Assembly: GCF_004125265.1 (NCBI RefSeq) | Contig: NZ_RDTE01000003.1 | Coordinates: forward strand, 3,534,001-3,598,000 | Length of the DNA: 64,000 bases | Source: Streptomyces lydicus | Lineage (GTDB): Bacteria > Actinomycetota > Actinomycetes > Streptomycetales > Streptomycetaceae | Reading direction: 5' to 3' | Shown: positions 14,225-22,850 of the stretch, one piece after another | How the letters are laid out: every line of letters starts with the position of its first letter | Position numbering within the stretch: the stretch's first letter is position 1 | Translations under genes and position numbers: made by a program | The notes under the pieces: model-generated | What the model was told of the DNA's origin: nothing | The model's database searches: none | Seen by the model: the letters and a program-made list of their open reading frames with translations, nothing else

Positions 14225-16243
14225 TCAGCCCGTCTCTGCCGTCTCCGGCGTTTCGGCCGTCTCGGACTCCTCGGCCGTCTCGGCCACCACCGCCAGCAGC
14301 GCCCCCACCTCGACCTGTTGCCCGGTGCGGACGGGCAGTGCGGTGAGGGTGCCGGCGGCCGGGGCGGTGATCTTGTGTTCCATCTTCATCGCCTCCAGCC
14401 AGAGGAGGGGTTGGCCGGTTTCGACCCGGTCGCCCTCGGTGAGGCCTTCCGCGATCCGTACGACCGTGCCGGGCATCGGCGCCAGCAGCGAGCCGGGCTC
14501 CGTACGGGCCGTGGGGTCGGGGAAGCGGGGCAGGGCGGTGAAGGCGTAGGAGGCGGGCGCGGTGGCGGCCGTGCCGGGGGCGGGGGGCGCGTCGACGTGG
14601 ACCCGGTCGCCGTAGCGGGCGACCGTGAACGGCCTTCGCAGGCCGTCGACTTCGAGCACCACCTCGTCCGGCCCCAGGGCGAGCAGCCGGACGCCGGGGA
14701 AGTCCTCGGCCGACAGCCCGTCGCGGCCGAGGCGGTAGCGGATCTCGTACGCGGTGCCGGGGGCGGTGCCGGTGGCGGTGGTGGTACCGGTGGTGCCGGT
14801 GCCCGCGCAGGCGTACGTCTTGACCTGCGGGCCGGAGGGGACGTTGCGGAAGCCCCCGAAGCGGGAGCGGCCGTGGGCGTCGGCGAGGGCCGCGGCGAGC
14901 GCGAAGAGGCCGGCCCCGGCGTCGGCGGGCTCGGTCAGCGCGGGGAGGTTGCGGTCGTAGAAGCCGGTGTCCAGCGCCGCGGGGTCGGTGAACTCCGGGT
15001 GGCGCAGGGAGCGTACGAGCAGGTCGCGGTTGGTGACCGGGCCGTGGATACGGGCCCGCTCCAGGGCGCCGGCGAGTTTCCGTACGGCCTCGTCCCGGGT
15101 GGGTGCCCAGGCGATGACCTTGGCGAGCATCGGGTCGTAGTGGACGCCGATGGTGTCGCCGTCGGTCACCCCGGAGTCCAGGCGGACGCCGTCGGGCAGC
15201 TCCAGGCGGTGCAGGGTGCCGGTCTGCGGCTGCCAGCCGGCCGCCGGGTCCTCCGCGTACAGCCGCGCCTCCACGGCGTGCCCGTGCGGGCACGGCGGTT
15301 CGTCGTCCAGGGGGCGGCCCTCGGCGATGCTCAGCTGGAGGGCGACGAGGTCGAGGCCGTGGACGGCCTCGGTGACCGGGTGTTCGACCTGGAGGCGGGT
15401 GTTCATCTCCAGGAAGTACGCGCGGCCGTCCGCGGAGACCAGGAACTCCACGGTGCCCGCGCCCCGGTAGCCGATGGCGCGGGCGGCCGCTTCCGCCGCC
15501 CGGTGGAGGGTGGTGCGCAGCTCGTCGGAGAGTGCGGGGGCCGGGGCCTCCTCGATGACCTTCTGGTGGCGGCGCTGGAGGGAGCAGTCGCGGGTGCCGA
15601 GCGTCCAGACGGTGCCGTGCGCGTCGGCGAGGATCTGCACCTCGACGTGGCGGCCGCCGACGACGTACGGCTCGACGAACACCTCGCCGTCCCCGAACGC
15701 GGATGCCGCCTCGGCCGCTGCCGCCTTCAACTCCCCTTCGAGTGCCGACAGTTCGGTGACCACGCGCATTCCGCGGCCGCCGCCGCCCGCCGCCGCCTTC
15801 ACCAGCAGCGGCAGATCGGCGTCCGTGGCCCGTGCGGGGTCGATCGGGGCCAGCAGCGGCACCCCGGCCCCGGCCATCAGCTCCTTGGCCCGCGTCTTGG
15901 ACGCCATGGCCTCGATGGCGGCGGGTGGCGGGCCGATCCAGGCCAGGCCCGCTTCGGTCACCGCAGCGGCGAAGGCGGCGTTCTCGGAGAGGAAGCCGTA
16001 GCCGGGGTGGACCGCGTCGGCGCCCGCGGACCGCGCGGCCCGCACCAGCAGATCGCCGCGCAGATAGGTGTCGGCCGGGGCGTCGCCCGGGAGCCGTACG
16101 GCGGTGTCCGCCTCGCGGACGTGCAGGGCGTCCGCGTCCGCGTCCGAGTGCACGGCGACGGTGGAGACGCCCAGCTCACGGCAGGTACGGAAGACCCGGC
16201 GAGCTATTTCGCCGCGGTTGGCGACAAGGAGGGAACGGATCAC
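14225..16243 (-). CDS. Acyl-CoA carboxylase alpha subunit (biotin carboxylase + BCCP)
   Basis: A 672-residue biotin-dependent carboxylase subunit. It contains the biotin carboxylase N domain (from LLVANRGEIARRVF), ATP-grasp (about residues 115-320, with KAAAGGGGRGMR and EMNTRLQVEHPVTE), a C domain, a linker domain, and a C-terminal biotin carrier domain with the biotinylation motif EAMKMEH, the modified lysine being near residue 620. It carboxylates its own biotin, which the beta subunit then uses on an acyl-CoA. The GTG at 16243 has GAGG five bases upstream and lies 7 bases after the beta-subunit stop codon. The tail is a short Glu-Thr-Ala repeat, and a Gly-Thr-rich insert lies near residue 485. 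Confidence 0.93.
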   Translation of the reverse strand: MIRSLLVANRGEIARRVFRTCRELGVSTVAVHSDADADALHVREADTAVRLPGDAPADTYLRGDLLVRAARSAGADAVHPGYGFLSENAAFAAAVTEAGLAWIGPPPAAIEAMASKTRAKELMAGAGVPLLAPIDPARATDADLPLLVKAAAGGGGRGMRVVTELSALEGELKAAAAEAASAFGDGEVFVEPYVVGGRHVEVQILADAHGTVWTLGTRDCSLQRRHQKVIEEAPAPALSDELRTTLHRAAEAAARAIGYRGAGTVEFLVSADGRAYFLEMNTRLQVEHPVTEAVHGLDLVALQLSIAEGRPLDDEPPCPHGHAVEARLYAEDPAAGWQPQTGTLHRLELPDGVRLDSGVTDGDTIGVHYDPMLAKVIAWAPTRDEAVRKLAGALERARIHGPVTNRDLLVRSLRHPEFTDPAALDTGFYDRNLPALTEPADAGAGLFALAAALADAHGRSRFGGFRNVPSGPQVKTYACAGTGTTGTTTATGTAPGTAYEIRYRLGRDGLSAEDFPGVRLLALGPDEVVLEVDGLRRPFTVARYGDRVHVDAPPAPGTAATAPASYAFTALPRFPDPTARTEPGSLLAPMPGTVVRIAEGLTEGDRVETGQPLLWLEAMKMEHKITAPAAGTLTALPVRTGQQVEVGALLAVVAETAEESETAETPETAETG

Positions 16244-16250
16244 TTCTGCC

Positions 16251-17849
16251 TCACATCCGGAAGACGCCGAAGCCGCCCCGCGCGCCCTCGACCGGCGCGT
16301 TGTGGAGGGCGGACAGACACAGGCCGAGGACGGTCCGGGTGTCGCGCGGGTCGATGACACCGTCGTCGTAGAGCCGTCCCGACAGGAACATCGGCAGCGA
16401 CTCCGACTCGATCTGCTGCTCGACCATGGCGCGCAGCCCGGCATCCGCCTCGTCGTCGTAGGGCTGCCCCTTGGCCGCGGCCGAGGCGCGGGCGACGATC
16501 GAGAGCACCCCGGCCAGCTGCTGCGGTCCCATGACGGCGGACTTGGCGCTCGGCCAGGCGAACAGGAACCGGGGGTCGAAGGCACGGCCGCACATGCCGT
16601 AGTGGCCGGCGCCGTACGAGGCGCCCATGAGGACGGACAGGTGCGGGACCTTCGAGTTCGACACCGCGTTGATCATCATCGCGCCGTGTTTGATGATGCC
16701 GCCCTGCTCGTACTCCTTGCCGACCATGTAGCCGGTGGTGTTGTGGAGGAAGAGGAGCGGGATGTCGCGCTGGTTGGCCAGCTGGATGAACTGGGCGGCC
16801 TTCTGGGACTCCGCGCTGAAGAGCACACCCTGGGCGTTGGCGAGGATGCCGACCGGGTAGCCGTGCAGCTCGGCCCAGCCGGTCGCCAGGCTCGGCCCGT
16901 AGAGCGGCTTGAACTCGTCGAAGTCCGAGCCGTCCACGATCCGGGCGATGACCTCGCGGGGGTCGAAGGGTGCCTTGAGGTCGCCGGGGACGATGCCCAG
17001 CAGCTCTTCCTCGTCGTACTTCGGCGCCACGGCCGGGCCCGGATCGGGCTGCGGCTTGCGCCAGTTGAGGCGGGCGACCACCCGGCGGGCCTGGCGCAGC
17101 GCGTCCGGCTCGTCCACCGCGAAGTAGTCCGCGAGGCCGGAGGTGCGGGCGTGCATCTCGGCGCCGCCCAGCGACTCGTCGTCGCTCTCCTCGCCGGTCG
17201 CCATCTTCACCAGCGGCGGCCCGCCGAGGAACACCTTCGCCCGCTCCTTGACCATGATCACGTGGTCGGACATGCCGGGGACGTAGGCGCCGCCGGCGGT
17301 GGAGTTGCCGAAGACCACGGCGACGGTGGGGATGCCGGCCGCCGACAGCCGGGTGAGGTCGCGGAACAGCGCCCCGCCCGGGATGAAGATCTCCTTCTGG
17401 CTGGGCAGATCGGCGCCGCCGGATTCGACCAGCGAGATCACCGGCAGCCGGTTGGCGAAGGCGATCTCGTTGGCCCGCAGCGCCTTCTTCAGCGACCAGG
17501 GGTTGCTGGCGCCGCCGCGCACCGTCGGGTCGTTGGCGGTGATCAGGCACTCCACACCGGCGACGGTGCCGATGCCGGTGACCAGCGAGGCACCGACCTG
17601 GTAGTCGCTGCCCCAGGCCGCGAGCGGCGACAGCTCCAGGAACGGAGTGTCGGGGTCGAGCAGCAGCTCGATCCGCTCCCGGGCGAGCAGCTTGCCGCGC
17701 CCCCGGTGCCGGGCGACGTACTTCTCCCCGCCGCCCGCGGTCGCCTTGGCGTGTTCGGCCCCGACCTCGGCGAGCTTCGCGAGCATCGTCTCCCGGCGCT
17801 CCGTGTACTCGGCGCCCGCCGTGTCGAGCCCGGTTGCGAGCACGGTCAA
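16251..17849 (-). CDS. Acyl-CoA carboxylase beta subunit (carboxyltransferase)
   Basis: A 532-residue carboxyltransferase of the methylcrotonyl/geranyl-CoA type with N- and C-terminal crotonase-like halves. Oxyanion-forming glycine motifs VFGNSTAGGAYVPGM and LMGASYGAGHYGMCG and the biotin-side block HNTTGYMVGKEYEQGG are clear. It transfers carboxyl from biotin to an acyl-CoA. The likely start is TTG at 17849, which overlaps the AtuA-like gene's stop codon and has GGAGG seven bases upstream; GTG at 17843 is the alternative. It is encoded between the AtuA-like protein and the alpha subunit. The substrate class (branched enoyl-CoA or terpenoid-CoA) is inferred from neighbours. Confidence 0.93.
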   Translation of the reverse strand: MTVLATGLDTAGAEYTERRETMLAKLAEVGAEHAKATAGGGEKYVARHRGRGKLLARERIELLLDPDTPFLELSPLAAWGSDYQVGASLVTGIGTVAGVECLITANDPTVRGGASNPWSLKKALRANEIAFANRLPVISLVESGGADLPSQKEIFIPGGALFRDLTRLSAAGIPTVAVVFGNSTAGGAYVPGMSDHVIMVKERAKVFLGGPPLVKMATGEESDDESLGGAEMHARTSGLADYFAVDEPDALRQARRVVARLNWRKPQPDPGPAVAPKYDEEELLGIVPGDLKAPFDPREVIARIVDGSDFDEFKPLYGPSLATGWAELHGYPVGILANAQGVLFSAESQKAAQFIQLANQRDIPLLFLHNTTGYMVGKEYEQGGIIKHGAMMINAVSNSKVPHLSVLMGASYGAGHYGMCGRAFDPRFLFAWPSAKSAVMGPQQLAGVLSIVARASAAAKGQPYDDEADAGLRAMVEQQIESESLPMFLSGRLYDDGVIDPRDTRTVLGLCLSALHNAPVEGARGGFGVFRM

Positions 17850-19690
17850 AACAACACCTCCGGTATCTCCATGTGTCGCGCGCGCAGCCACTCCCCCACG
17901 GCCTTGGCCTGCGGGTCGAACCGGGCTTGGGCCGCGACGCCCTCGCCGAGCAGCCCGTCGACGACGAAGTTGAGCGCGCGCAGATTCGGCAGTACGTGCC
18001 GGTCGACCGGCAGTTCGGCGGTCTCCGGCAGCAGCTCCCGGAACCGTTCGACGGTCAGCTCGTGCGCCAGCCAGCGCCAGGCCCGCTCCGTACGGGCCCA
18101 CACCCCGACGTTCGCCGAGCCGCCCTTGTCGCCGCTGCGGGCACCGGCGACCAGGCCGAGGGGCCCGCGCCGGGTGGCCCCGGCGGGCAGCGGCTCGGGG
18201 AGCTCCGGGTCGGGGAGTCTTTCCAGTTCCCGGGTGGCGGATGTGGCGGATGTGGCGGATGCGGGCGCGGTGGCGGCCCGCGTGGCGGATGTGGCGGACG
18301 CGGGTGGGATGGCGGCCCGGGCGGGTGGGACGGCGACCCGGGTGCCGTCCGCCAGTACGGCCACCTGCGGCACATCGGCCGCGTCCACCGCCACCGCCTC
18401 GAAGACCCCGTACGGGGTGCCCCTGCCGGGTGGCGCGGTGACGTGGAAGCCGGGGTAGCTGGCCAGCGCCAGCTCGACCGCGGCGCCGCTGACCACCCGC
18501 CCCACGGCGTCCTGGTCGGCGTCCCGCACCACCAGCCGCAGCAGTGCGCTCGCCTCCTCCTGGACCTCCGCGTCCTCGTGGTCGGTGCGGGCCAGCGTCC
18601 AGCGCACCTCGGCCGGCCGGTTGCCCGCCGCGTCGAAGGCCGCCTCCATCTGCCGGCGGACCAGCACGGCCTTGGCCGTCACGTCCAGCCCGGTCAGGAC
18701 GAAGGTGACCTCGTTGCGCCAGCCGCCGAGGCGGGTCAGCCCGGTCTTGAGGGTCGGCGGCGGCGCCTCGCCGCGCACCCCGCTGATCCGGACCCGGTCC
18801 GGCCCCTCGTCCGTCAGCCGCACGGTGTCCAGCCGCGCCGTCACATCGGGCCCGGCGTAGCGGGCACCGGAAGTCTCGTACAGCAGCTGGGCGGTGACCG
18901 TGCCGGTGGTGACCGCGCCGCCGGTCCCCGGGTGCTTGGTGATCACCGCGCTGCCGTCGGCGGCGATCTCGGCGAGCGGGAAGCCGGGCCGCAGCAGGTC
19001 ATGGTCGCCGAAGAAGGAGTAGTTGCCGCCGGTGGCCTGGGCGCCGCATTCGAGGACGTGCCCGGCGGCCACCGCCCCGGCCAGCTGGTCCAGATCCCCG
19101 GGCCGCCAGCCGAAATGCGCCTGGGCCGCGCCGCTGACCAGCGCGGCATCGGTCACTCGCCCCGTCACCACCACATCCGCACCGGACCGCAGACACGCCG
19201 CGATCCCCCCGCCGCCCAGGTAGGCGTTGGCGGTCAGCACCCCTTCGCCCCACCCCCCGCGCGCCAGCAGATCATCGCCCTCCACATGCGCCACGCTCAC
19301 GGACACCCCGACCTTGTCCGCCAACTCCCTTACGGCATCGGCTAGTCCGGCCGGGTTCAGCCCGCCCGCGTTGGCGACGATCCGCACCCCGCGCTCGACG
19401 GCCAGCCCGAGCCCGTCCTCCAACTGCCGCAGGAAGGTCTTGGCGTAGCCGCGCGCGGGGTCCTTCAGACGGTCCCGGCCGAGGATCAACATGGTGAGCT
19501 CGGCGAGATAGTCGCCGGTCAGGACGTCCAGGGGGCCACCGGTCAGCATCTCGCGCAGCGCCTCGAAGCGGTCGCCGTAGAAGCCGGAGGCGTTGCCGAT
19601 ACGGAGGATGGCGGGGTCGGCGCCGATCGGGCGTACGGGTGTCGGGGGCTGCGCGCGGCCCGCGTCGCCCACAGGGCGGCCGCCGGTCAT
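17846..19690 (-). CDS. AtuA-like (DUF1446) acyl-CoA catabolism protein
   Basis: A 614-residue protein with an N-terminal DUF1446 domain (about residues 28-470; RIGNASGFYGDRFEALREM opens it, and EGDDLL follows) and a C-terminal AtuA-like ferredoxin-fold domain (about 500-605; GARSGDKGGSANVGVWAR). AtuA is required for acyclic terpene (citronellol/geraniol) use in Pseudomonas, though its reaction is not settled. A Pro/Ala/Ser/Thr repeat linker separates the two domains. The ATG overlaps the stop codon of the upstream TIGR03084 gene (ATGA), and its end overlaps the carboxyltransferase start, so the operon is tightly coupled. Confidence 0.88.
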   Translation of the reverse strand: MTGGRPVGDAGRAQPPTPVRPIGADPAILRIGNASGFYGDRFEALREMLTGGPLDVLTGDYLAELTMLILGRDRLKDPARGYAKTFLRQLEDGLGLAVERGVRIVANAGGLNPAGLADAVRELADKVGVSVSVAHVEGDDLLARGGWGEGVLTANAYLGGGGIAACLRSGADVVVTGRVTDAALVSGAAQAHFGWRPGDLDQLAGAVAAGHVLECGAQATGGNYSFFGDHDLLRPGFPLAEIAADGSAVITKHPGTGGAVTTGTVTAQLLYETSGARYAGPDVTARLDTVRLTDEGPDRVRISGVRGEAPPPTLKTGLTRLGGWRNEVTFVLTGLDVTAKAVLVRRQMEAAFDAAGNRPAEVRWTLARTDHEDAEVQEEASALLRLVVRDADQDAVGRVVSGAAVELALASYPGFHVTAPPGRGTPYGVFEAVAVDAADVPQVAVLADGTRVAVPPARAAIPPASATSATRAATAPASATSATSATRELERLPDPELPEPLPAGATRRGPLGLVAGARSGDKGGSANVGVWARTERAWRWLAHELTVERFRELLPETAELPVDRHVLPNLRALNFVVDGLLGEGVAAQARFDPQAKAVGEWLRARHMEIPEVLF

Positions 19691-20490
19691 GCGTCGCCGC
19701 CCTGCCCGGACGGCTCCCGGCCCTTGCCCGGCGGACCCGCGAAGGCCTGGGCGATCCCCAGCCACCGCTGCGCGTCCGCCCCTTCGGCCCGCAGGGACGG
19801 CAGGTCGGCACGGTGCGCCCGCTGGGTCACCAGCAGACAGAACTCCACCGCGTCCCCGGTCACCCGCTGCCCGGCGTCCGCAGGCCCGTACTCCCACACC
19901 GAGCCGTCCGGCCCCCGCAGCTCGACGCGGAACTCCTCGTCGGGCGGGGTGAGTTGATGCGTCGCATAGGCGAAGTCACGGGTCCGCACCCCGATCCGGG
20001 CGATATGCCGCAGCCGGGCGGTGGGGCGGCGGGTGACCCCCAGCGCGTCGGCCACGTCCTGGCCGTGCGCCCACGTCTCCATCAGCCGGGCGGTGGCCAT
20101 CGAGGCGACGCTCATCGGCGGGCCGTACCAGGGCAGCTTCACGCCCGCCGGACGGTCGGCGAGAGCCCGCAGCAGTTCTTCGCGGCCGTCGCGCCAGCCG
20201 GCGAGCAACTCCGCGGGCGGCACCTTCGCCCCCGCCTCGGCAGCCTCGTCGACAAAGGTCAGCGGCGAGGCCAGCGCCTCCTGCGCGGCCCGTGCGAACC
20301 CCTCCGGGTCGGTGGCCGAGAGCAGGGCCTGCCGGTCGGTCCAGGCGAGATGGGCGATCTGATGGGCGACGGTCCACCCCTCGGCGGGCGTCGGAACCGA
20401 CCAGCGCTCGGCCGGCAGCCCGGCGACCAGCGCGTCCAACTCCTCGCTCTCCGCCCTGAGATCGGCCAGTACGGCGCCGGGATCGGACAC
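19687..20490 (-). CDS. TIGR03084-family DinB-like metal-binding protein
   Basis: A 267-residue protein of the actinobacterial TIGR03084 family, related to the mycothiol-dependent maleylpyruvate isomerase/DinB fold. The N-terminal four-helix part carries the metal-binding histidines (TVAHQIAHLAWTD and METWAHGQDVADAL); a C-terminal wing (about residues 175-250) follows. Members may act as mycothiol-linked enzymes, but the reaction is not known. It is the first gene of the carboxylase operon: the promoter candidate and operator lie 145 bases upstream, and the AtuA-like gene overlaps its stop codon. Cytosolic. Confidence 0.85.
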   Translation of the reverse strand: MSDPGAVLADLRAESEELDALVAGLPAERWSVPTPAEGWTVAHQIAHLAWTDRQALLSATDPEGFARAAQEALASPLTFVDEAAEAGAKVPPAELLAGWRDGREELLRALADRPAGVKLPWYGPPMSVASMATARLMETWAHGQDVADALGVTRRPTARLRHIARIGVRTRDFAYATHQLTPPDEEFRVELRGPDGSVWEYGPADAGQRVTGDAVEFCLLVTQRAHRADLPSLRAEGADAQRWLGIAQAFAGPPGKGREPSGQGGDA

Positions 20491-20866
20491 GCGACACTCC
20501 CCTCATCGACGCGACTGCCGTAACAGCAGGGCGTGTTGACATACGACGACGGCCGCGGCACAGGGCGACGGCCCGTCGGTGGTGCGGGTGTGGTGCGGGT
20601 GCGGTGCGCTCCGAGCGTGGCAGCGCTGACAGAAACAATCAAGCACGCCTGCATGATTTTCTGATCCAGCGATGCCTTCGAGACATGGTTGCGGCGTGAG
20701 GCGTGAGGCGTGAGACGTGACGCAGGAGGCGTGAGCCAGGAGACAGCGGACATGGCGGGGCGAGGCCGACGTCTACGAGGCGGTCACCCCGAGCGGGGGT
20801 TGATCCCGTAGGGACAATCCGTTGGCGGCAAACCAGTGGTCCGCCGACGCCGCCGAGTGCCCCCTA
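20491..20866. other. Promoter region of the carboxylase operon
   Basis: 376 bp without a gene. It holds the operator-like site at 20635-20658 and a run of heptamers GCGTGAG (20694-20735, four copies with interruption). The rest is GC-rich with no recognisable feature. Confidence 0.4.
20635..20658. promoter_or_regulatory. Operator-like site, copy 2 of the acyl-CoA cluster
   Basis: Contains CAAGC-ac-GCCTG within a 24-bp segment that matches 9754-9777 at 20 positions. On the minus strand TTGATT is a plausible -35 box with CACGCT 17 bases downstream. It lies 145 bp before the first gene of the carboxylase operon. Confidence 0.55.
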
Positions 20867-21442
20867 CTACTCAGGAGCGCGGCGATGTGCGAGGACACCG
20901 GGGTCGATGTCGATCGGGAAGGGACGATCGACGGCGGTCGTCTCCGCGGCCTGAACGAGGCGGTCGAGGTAGCCGCCGTTCTCCAGCTCGCCGAGGTAGA
21001 GGCGCGGTCCGGGCTCCAGCTCCAAGCGCCAGTAGTGGGCGATCCCCGCCGCGGCGTAGAGAGCCGGCTTCATTTTGCGGTCGGTGACCCGGGTGGACGG
21101 CGAGGCGATTTCCACGACGAGGAGCACGTCGTGCGCGGGCACGGTGAGGCCGGCGTCGGCGGCGGCATCAGCGTCACAGACGGCGATGTCGGGGATCAGC
21201 AGCCCGTCGGGCACGACGAGGTTGATGGCCTCAAGGATCTCCACGGGGGCACCCGCGGCGTCGGCAGCCGCTTCCAGGAGGGCGGCCAGGCGGCGGGAGG
21301 CCCGCTGGTGGGGAACGCCTGGGCTGGGGCTCATCACCAGGCTGCCTCCGACGAGCTCGATACGGGAACGGGTGTCCTCGGGCAGGGCCAGGACATCGTC
21401 ACGGGTCCAGGGACCCTGGTGGTCGGCGGCTGCAACGCTCAT
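20867..21442 (-). CDS. Uma2-family (DUF820) putative endonuclease
   Basis: A 191-residue protein of the Uma2 family, which has a PD-(D/E)XK restriction-endonuclease-like fold. The core VPDGLLIPDIAVCDA (catalytic Asp), LLVVEIASPSTRVTDRKMK (Glu...Lys) and YAAAGIAHYWRLE are all present, so the predicted active site is intact. Family members are abundant in Streptomyces and cyanobacteria, and their biological role is unknown. The ATG at 21442 has AAGGAGG eight bases upstream. It stands alone and is not linked to any obvious toxin or defence partner. Confidence 0.85.
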   Translation of the reverse strand: MSVAAADHQGPWTRDDVLALPEDTRSRIELVGGSLVMSPSPGVPHQRASRRLAALLEAAADAAGAPVEILEAINLVVPDGLLIPDIAVCDADAAADAGLTVPAHDVLLVVEIASPSTRVTDRKMKPALYAAAGIAHYWRLELEPGPRLYLGELENGGYLDRLVQAAETTAVDRPFPIDIDPGVLAHRRAPE

Positions 21443-21770
21443 TCCTCTCACCTCCTTGGCTAAGGCCAGTGTGGCCCGGCTGAGGGGCGGATGTCGCCCC
21501 CGCAGGCAGGCGGGAGGCGTCAGGTCTTGCACCTGTCCTTGGTGCAGGTGCCCCTGAACTCTGCCGGTCCGACGGTTTCGTTCCGAGGCTTTTGAGGCCC
21601 GGCCGGGGAGTCGGCGGCGCAGCGGAACGCCAGGGTCACCGCCGTAAGCCTTCGTACCGAGGGGAGGGGAGCAGGCACCGCCGCTCACACCAGATCAGGG
21701 AGTCACACGGCGCACGGCCCTGCTCAGCGCGACCCCGTCCCCCGCGCTCTGCGCGACCCCACTCCCCCGC

Positions 21771-22781
21771 TCAATGCGCCCCCGCCCCCGCGCTCCGTAC
21801 CGCCCCCACACTCGCGACCACGACCAGCCCGATCGCCAGCACCTCGGCCCAGCCCAGCGCCTGGTGCAGGACGAGGAACCCGGCGGTGGCCGCGGCGGCC
21901 GGCTCCAGGCTCATCATCACGGCGAAGCCGGAGGCCGGGAGCTTGCGCAGGGCGAGGAGTTCCAGGGTGTAGGGCATCACGGACGACATCAGGGCGACGG
22001 CGGCGCCCAGCCCCAGCGTGACCGGGTTCAGCAGGGCGGTACCCGCACTGACGATGCCGAACGGCAGACTGAGCAGCGCCGCGACGGTCATCGCCAGCGC
22101 CAGCCCGTCCGCCTGCGGGAAGCGCTGTCCCGTACGGGCGGACAGCAGGATGTAGGCGGCCCACAGACCGCCGGCCGCCAGCGCGAACGCCGCGCCGGTG
22201 AGGTTGAGTCCGTCCAGACCCTCACGTCCCAGCAGCACTACACCGCCGAGAGCCAGCGCCGCCCACACCAGGCTGAGCAGCCGGCGCGAGGTGGCCACCG
22301 ACAGGATCAGCGGCCCGAGGAACTCCAGGGTGACCGCGGCCCCCAGCGGGATGCGGTCGATCGCCTGGTAGAAGAGCGAGTTCATTCCGGCCAGTGCGAC
22401 GCCGAAGGCGAGCACCGTGGCCCAGTCGCCCCGCGAGTGACCGCGCACCTTGGGGCGGCAGACGACCAGCAGCACCAGCGAGGCGACGACCAGCCGCAGG
22501 GTGACCACGCCCAGCGCACCGGCCCGCGGGAAGAGCAGCACCGCCACCGACGAGCCGAACTGCAGCGAGACGATCCCGCCGATGACCAGCGCCACCGACA
22601 CGAGCCGCCCGCGCGCACCCGACGCCCCGGCGGTACCGGCGGTACCGGCCTGGGCCTCCGCCGTCAGCACCTCGGGCGAGGGCGGCACGGGGTGCGGGAT
22701 CCCCCCGTCGTCACCGGCGGAGACGGTGTGGACGGGAGCGGCGGGGAGACGACCATCAGGGCTCTCGGACGATGCGTTCAC
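21771..22781 (-). CDS. EamA-family metabolite exporter
   Basis: A 336-residue inner-membrane transporter of the drug/metabolite (EamA) superfamily. After a soluble 60-residue, Ala/Gly-rich N terminus, ten transmembrane helices are predictable in two five-helix repeats (about residues 60-190 and 195-330), with the second-repeat block ALMSSVMPYTLELLALRKL typical of RhtA-like exporters. Such proteins export amino acids or related metabolites. It is divergent from a LysR regulator with a 69-bp gap, so LysR probably activates it. The substrate is unknown. Confidence 0.88.
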   Translation of the reverse strand: MNASSESPDGRLPAAPVHTVSAGDDGGIPHPVPPSPEVLTAEAQAGTAGTAGASGARGRLVSVALVIGGIVSLQFGSSVAVLLFPRAGALGVVTLRLVVASLVLLVVCRPKVRGHSRGDWATVLAFGVALAGMNSLFYQAIDRIPLGAAVTLEFLGPLILSVATSRRLLSLVWAALALGGVVLLGREGLDGLNLTGAAFALAAGGLWAAYILLSARTGQRFPQADGLALAMTVAALLSLPFGIVSAGTALLNPVTLGLGAAVALMSSVMPYTLELLALRKLPASGFAVMMSLEPAAAATAGFLVLHQALGWAEVLAIGLVVVASVGAVRSAGAGAH

Positions 22782-22850
22782 GCCACCACGCTACGGGGCC
22801 TTCTTCCGGTCCGTGAAATGCCTTTTCCCCTGTTGTTATGCTCCCCACGC

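Noticed and set aside
20867..21442. Uma2 protein as part of a defence system
   Set aside because: No partner gene is adjacent, and Uma2 proteins are common as lone genes in Streptomyces.
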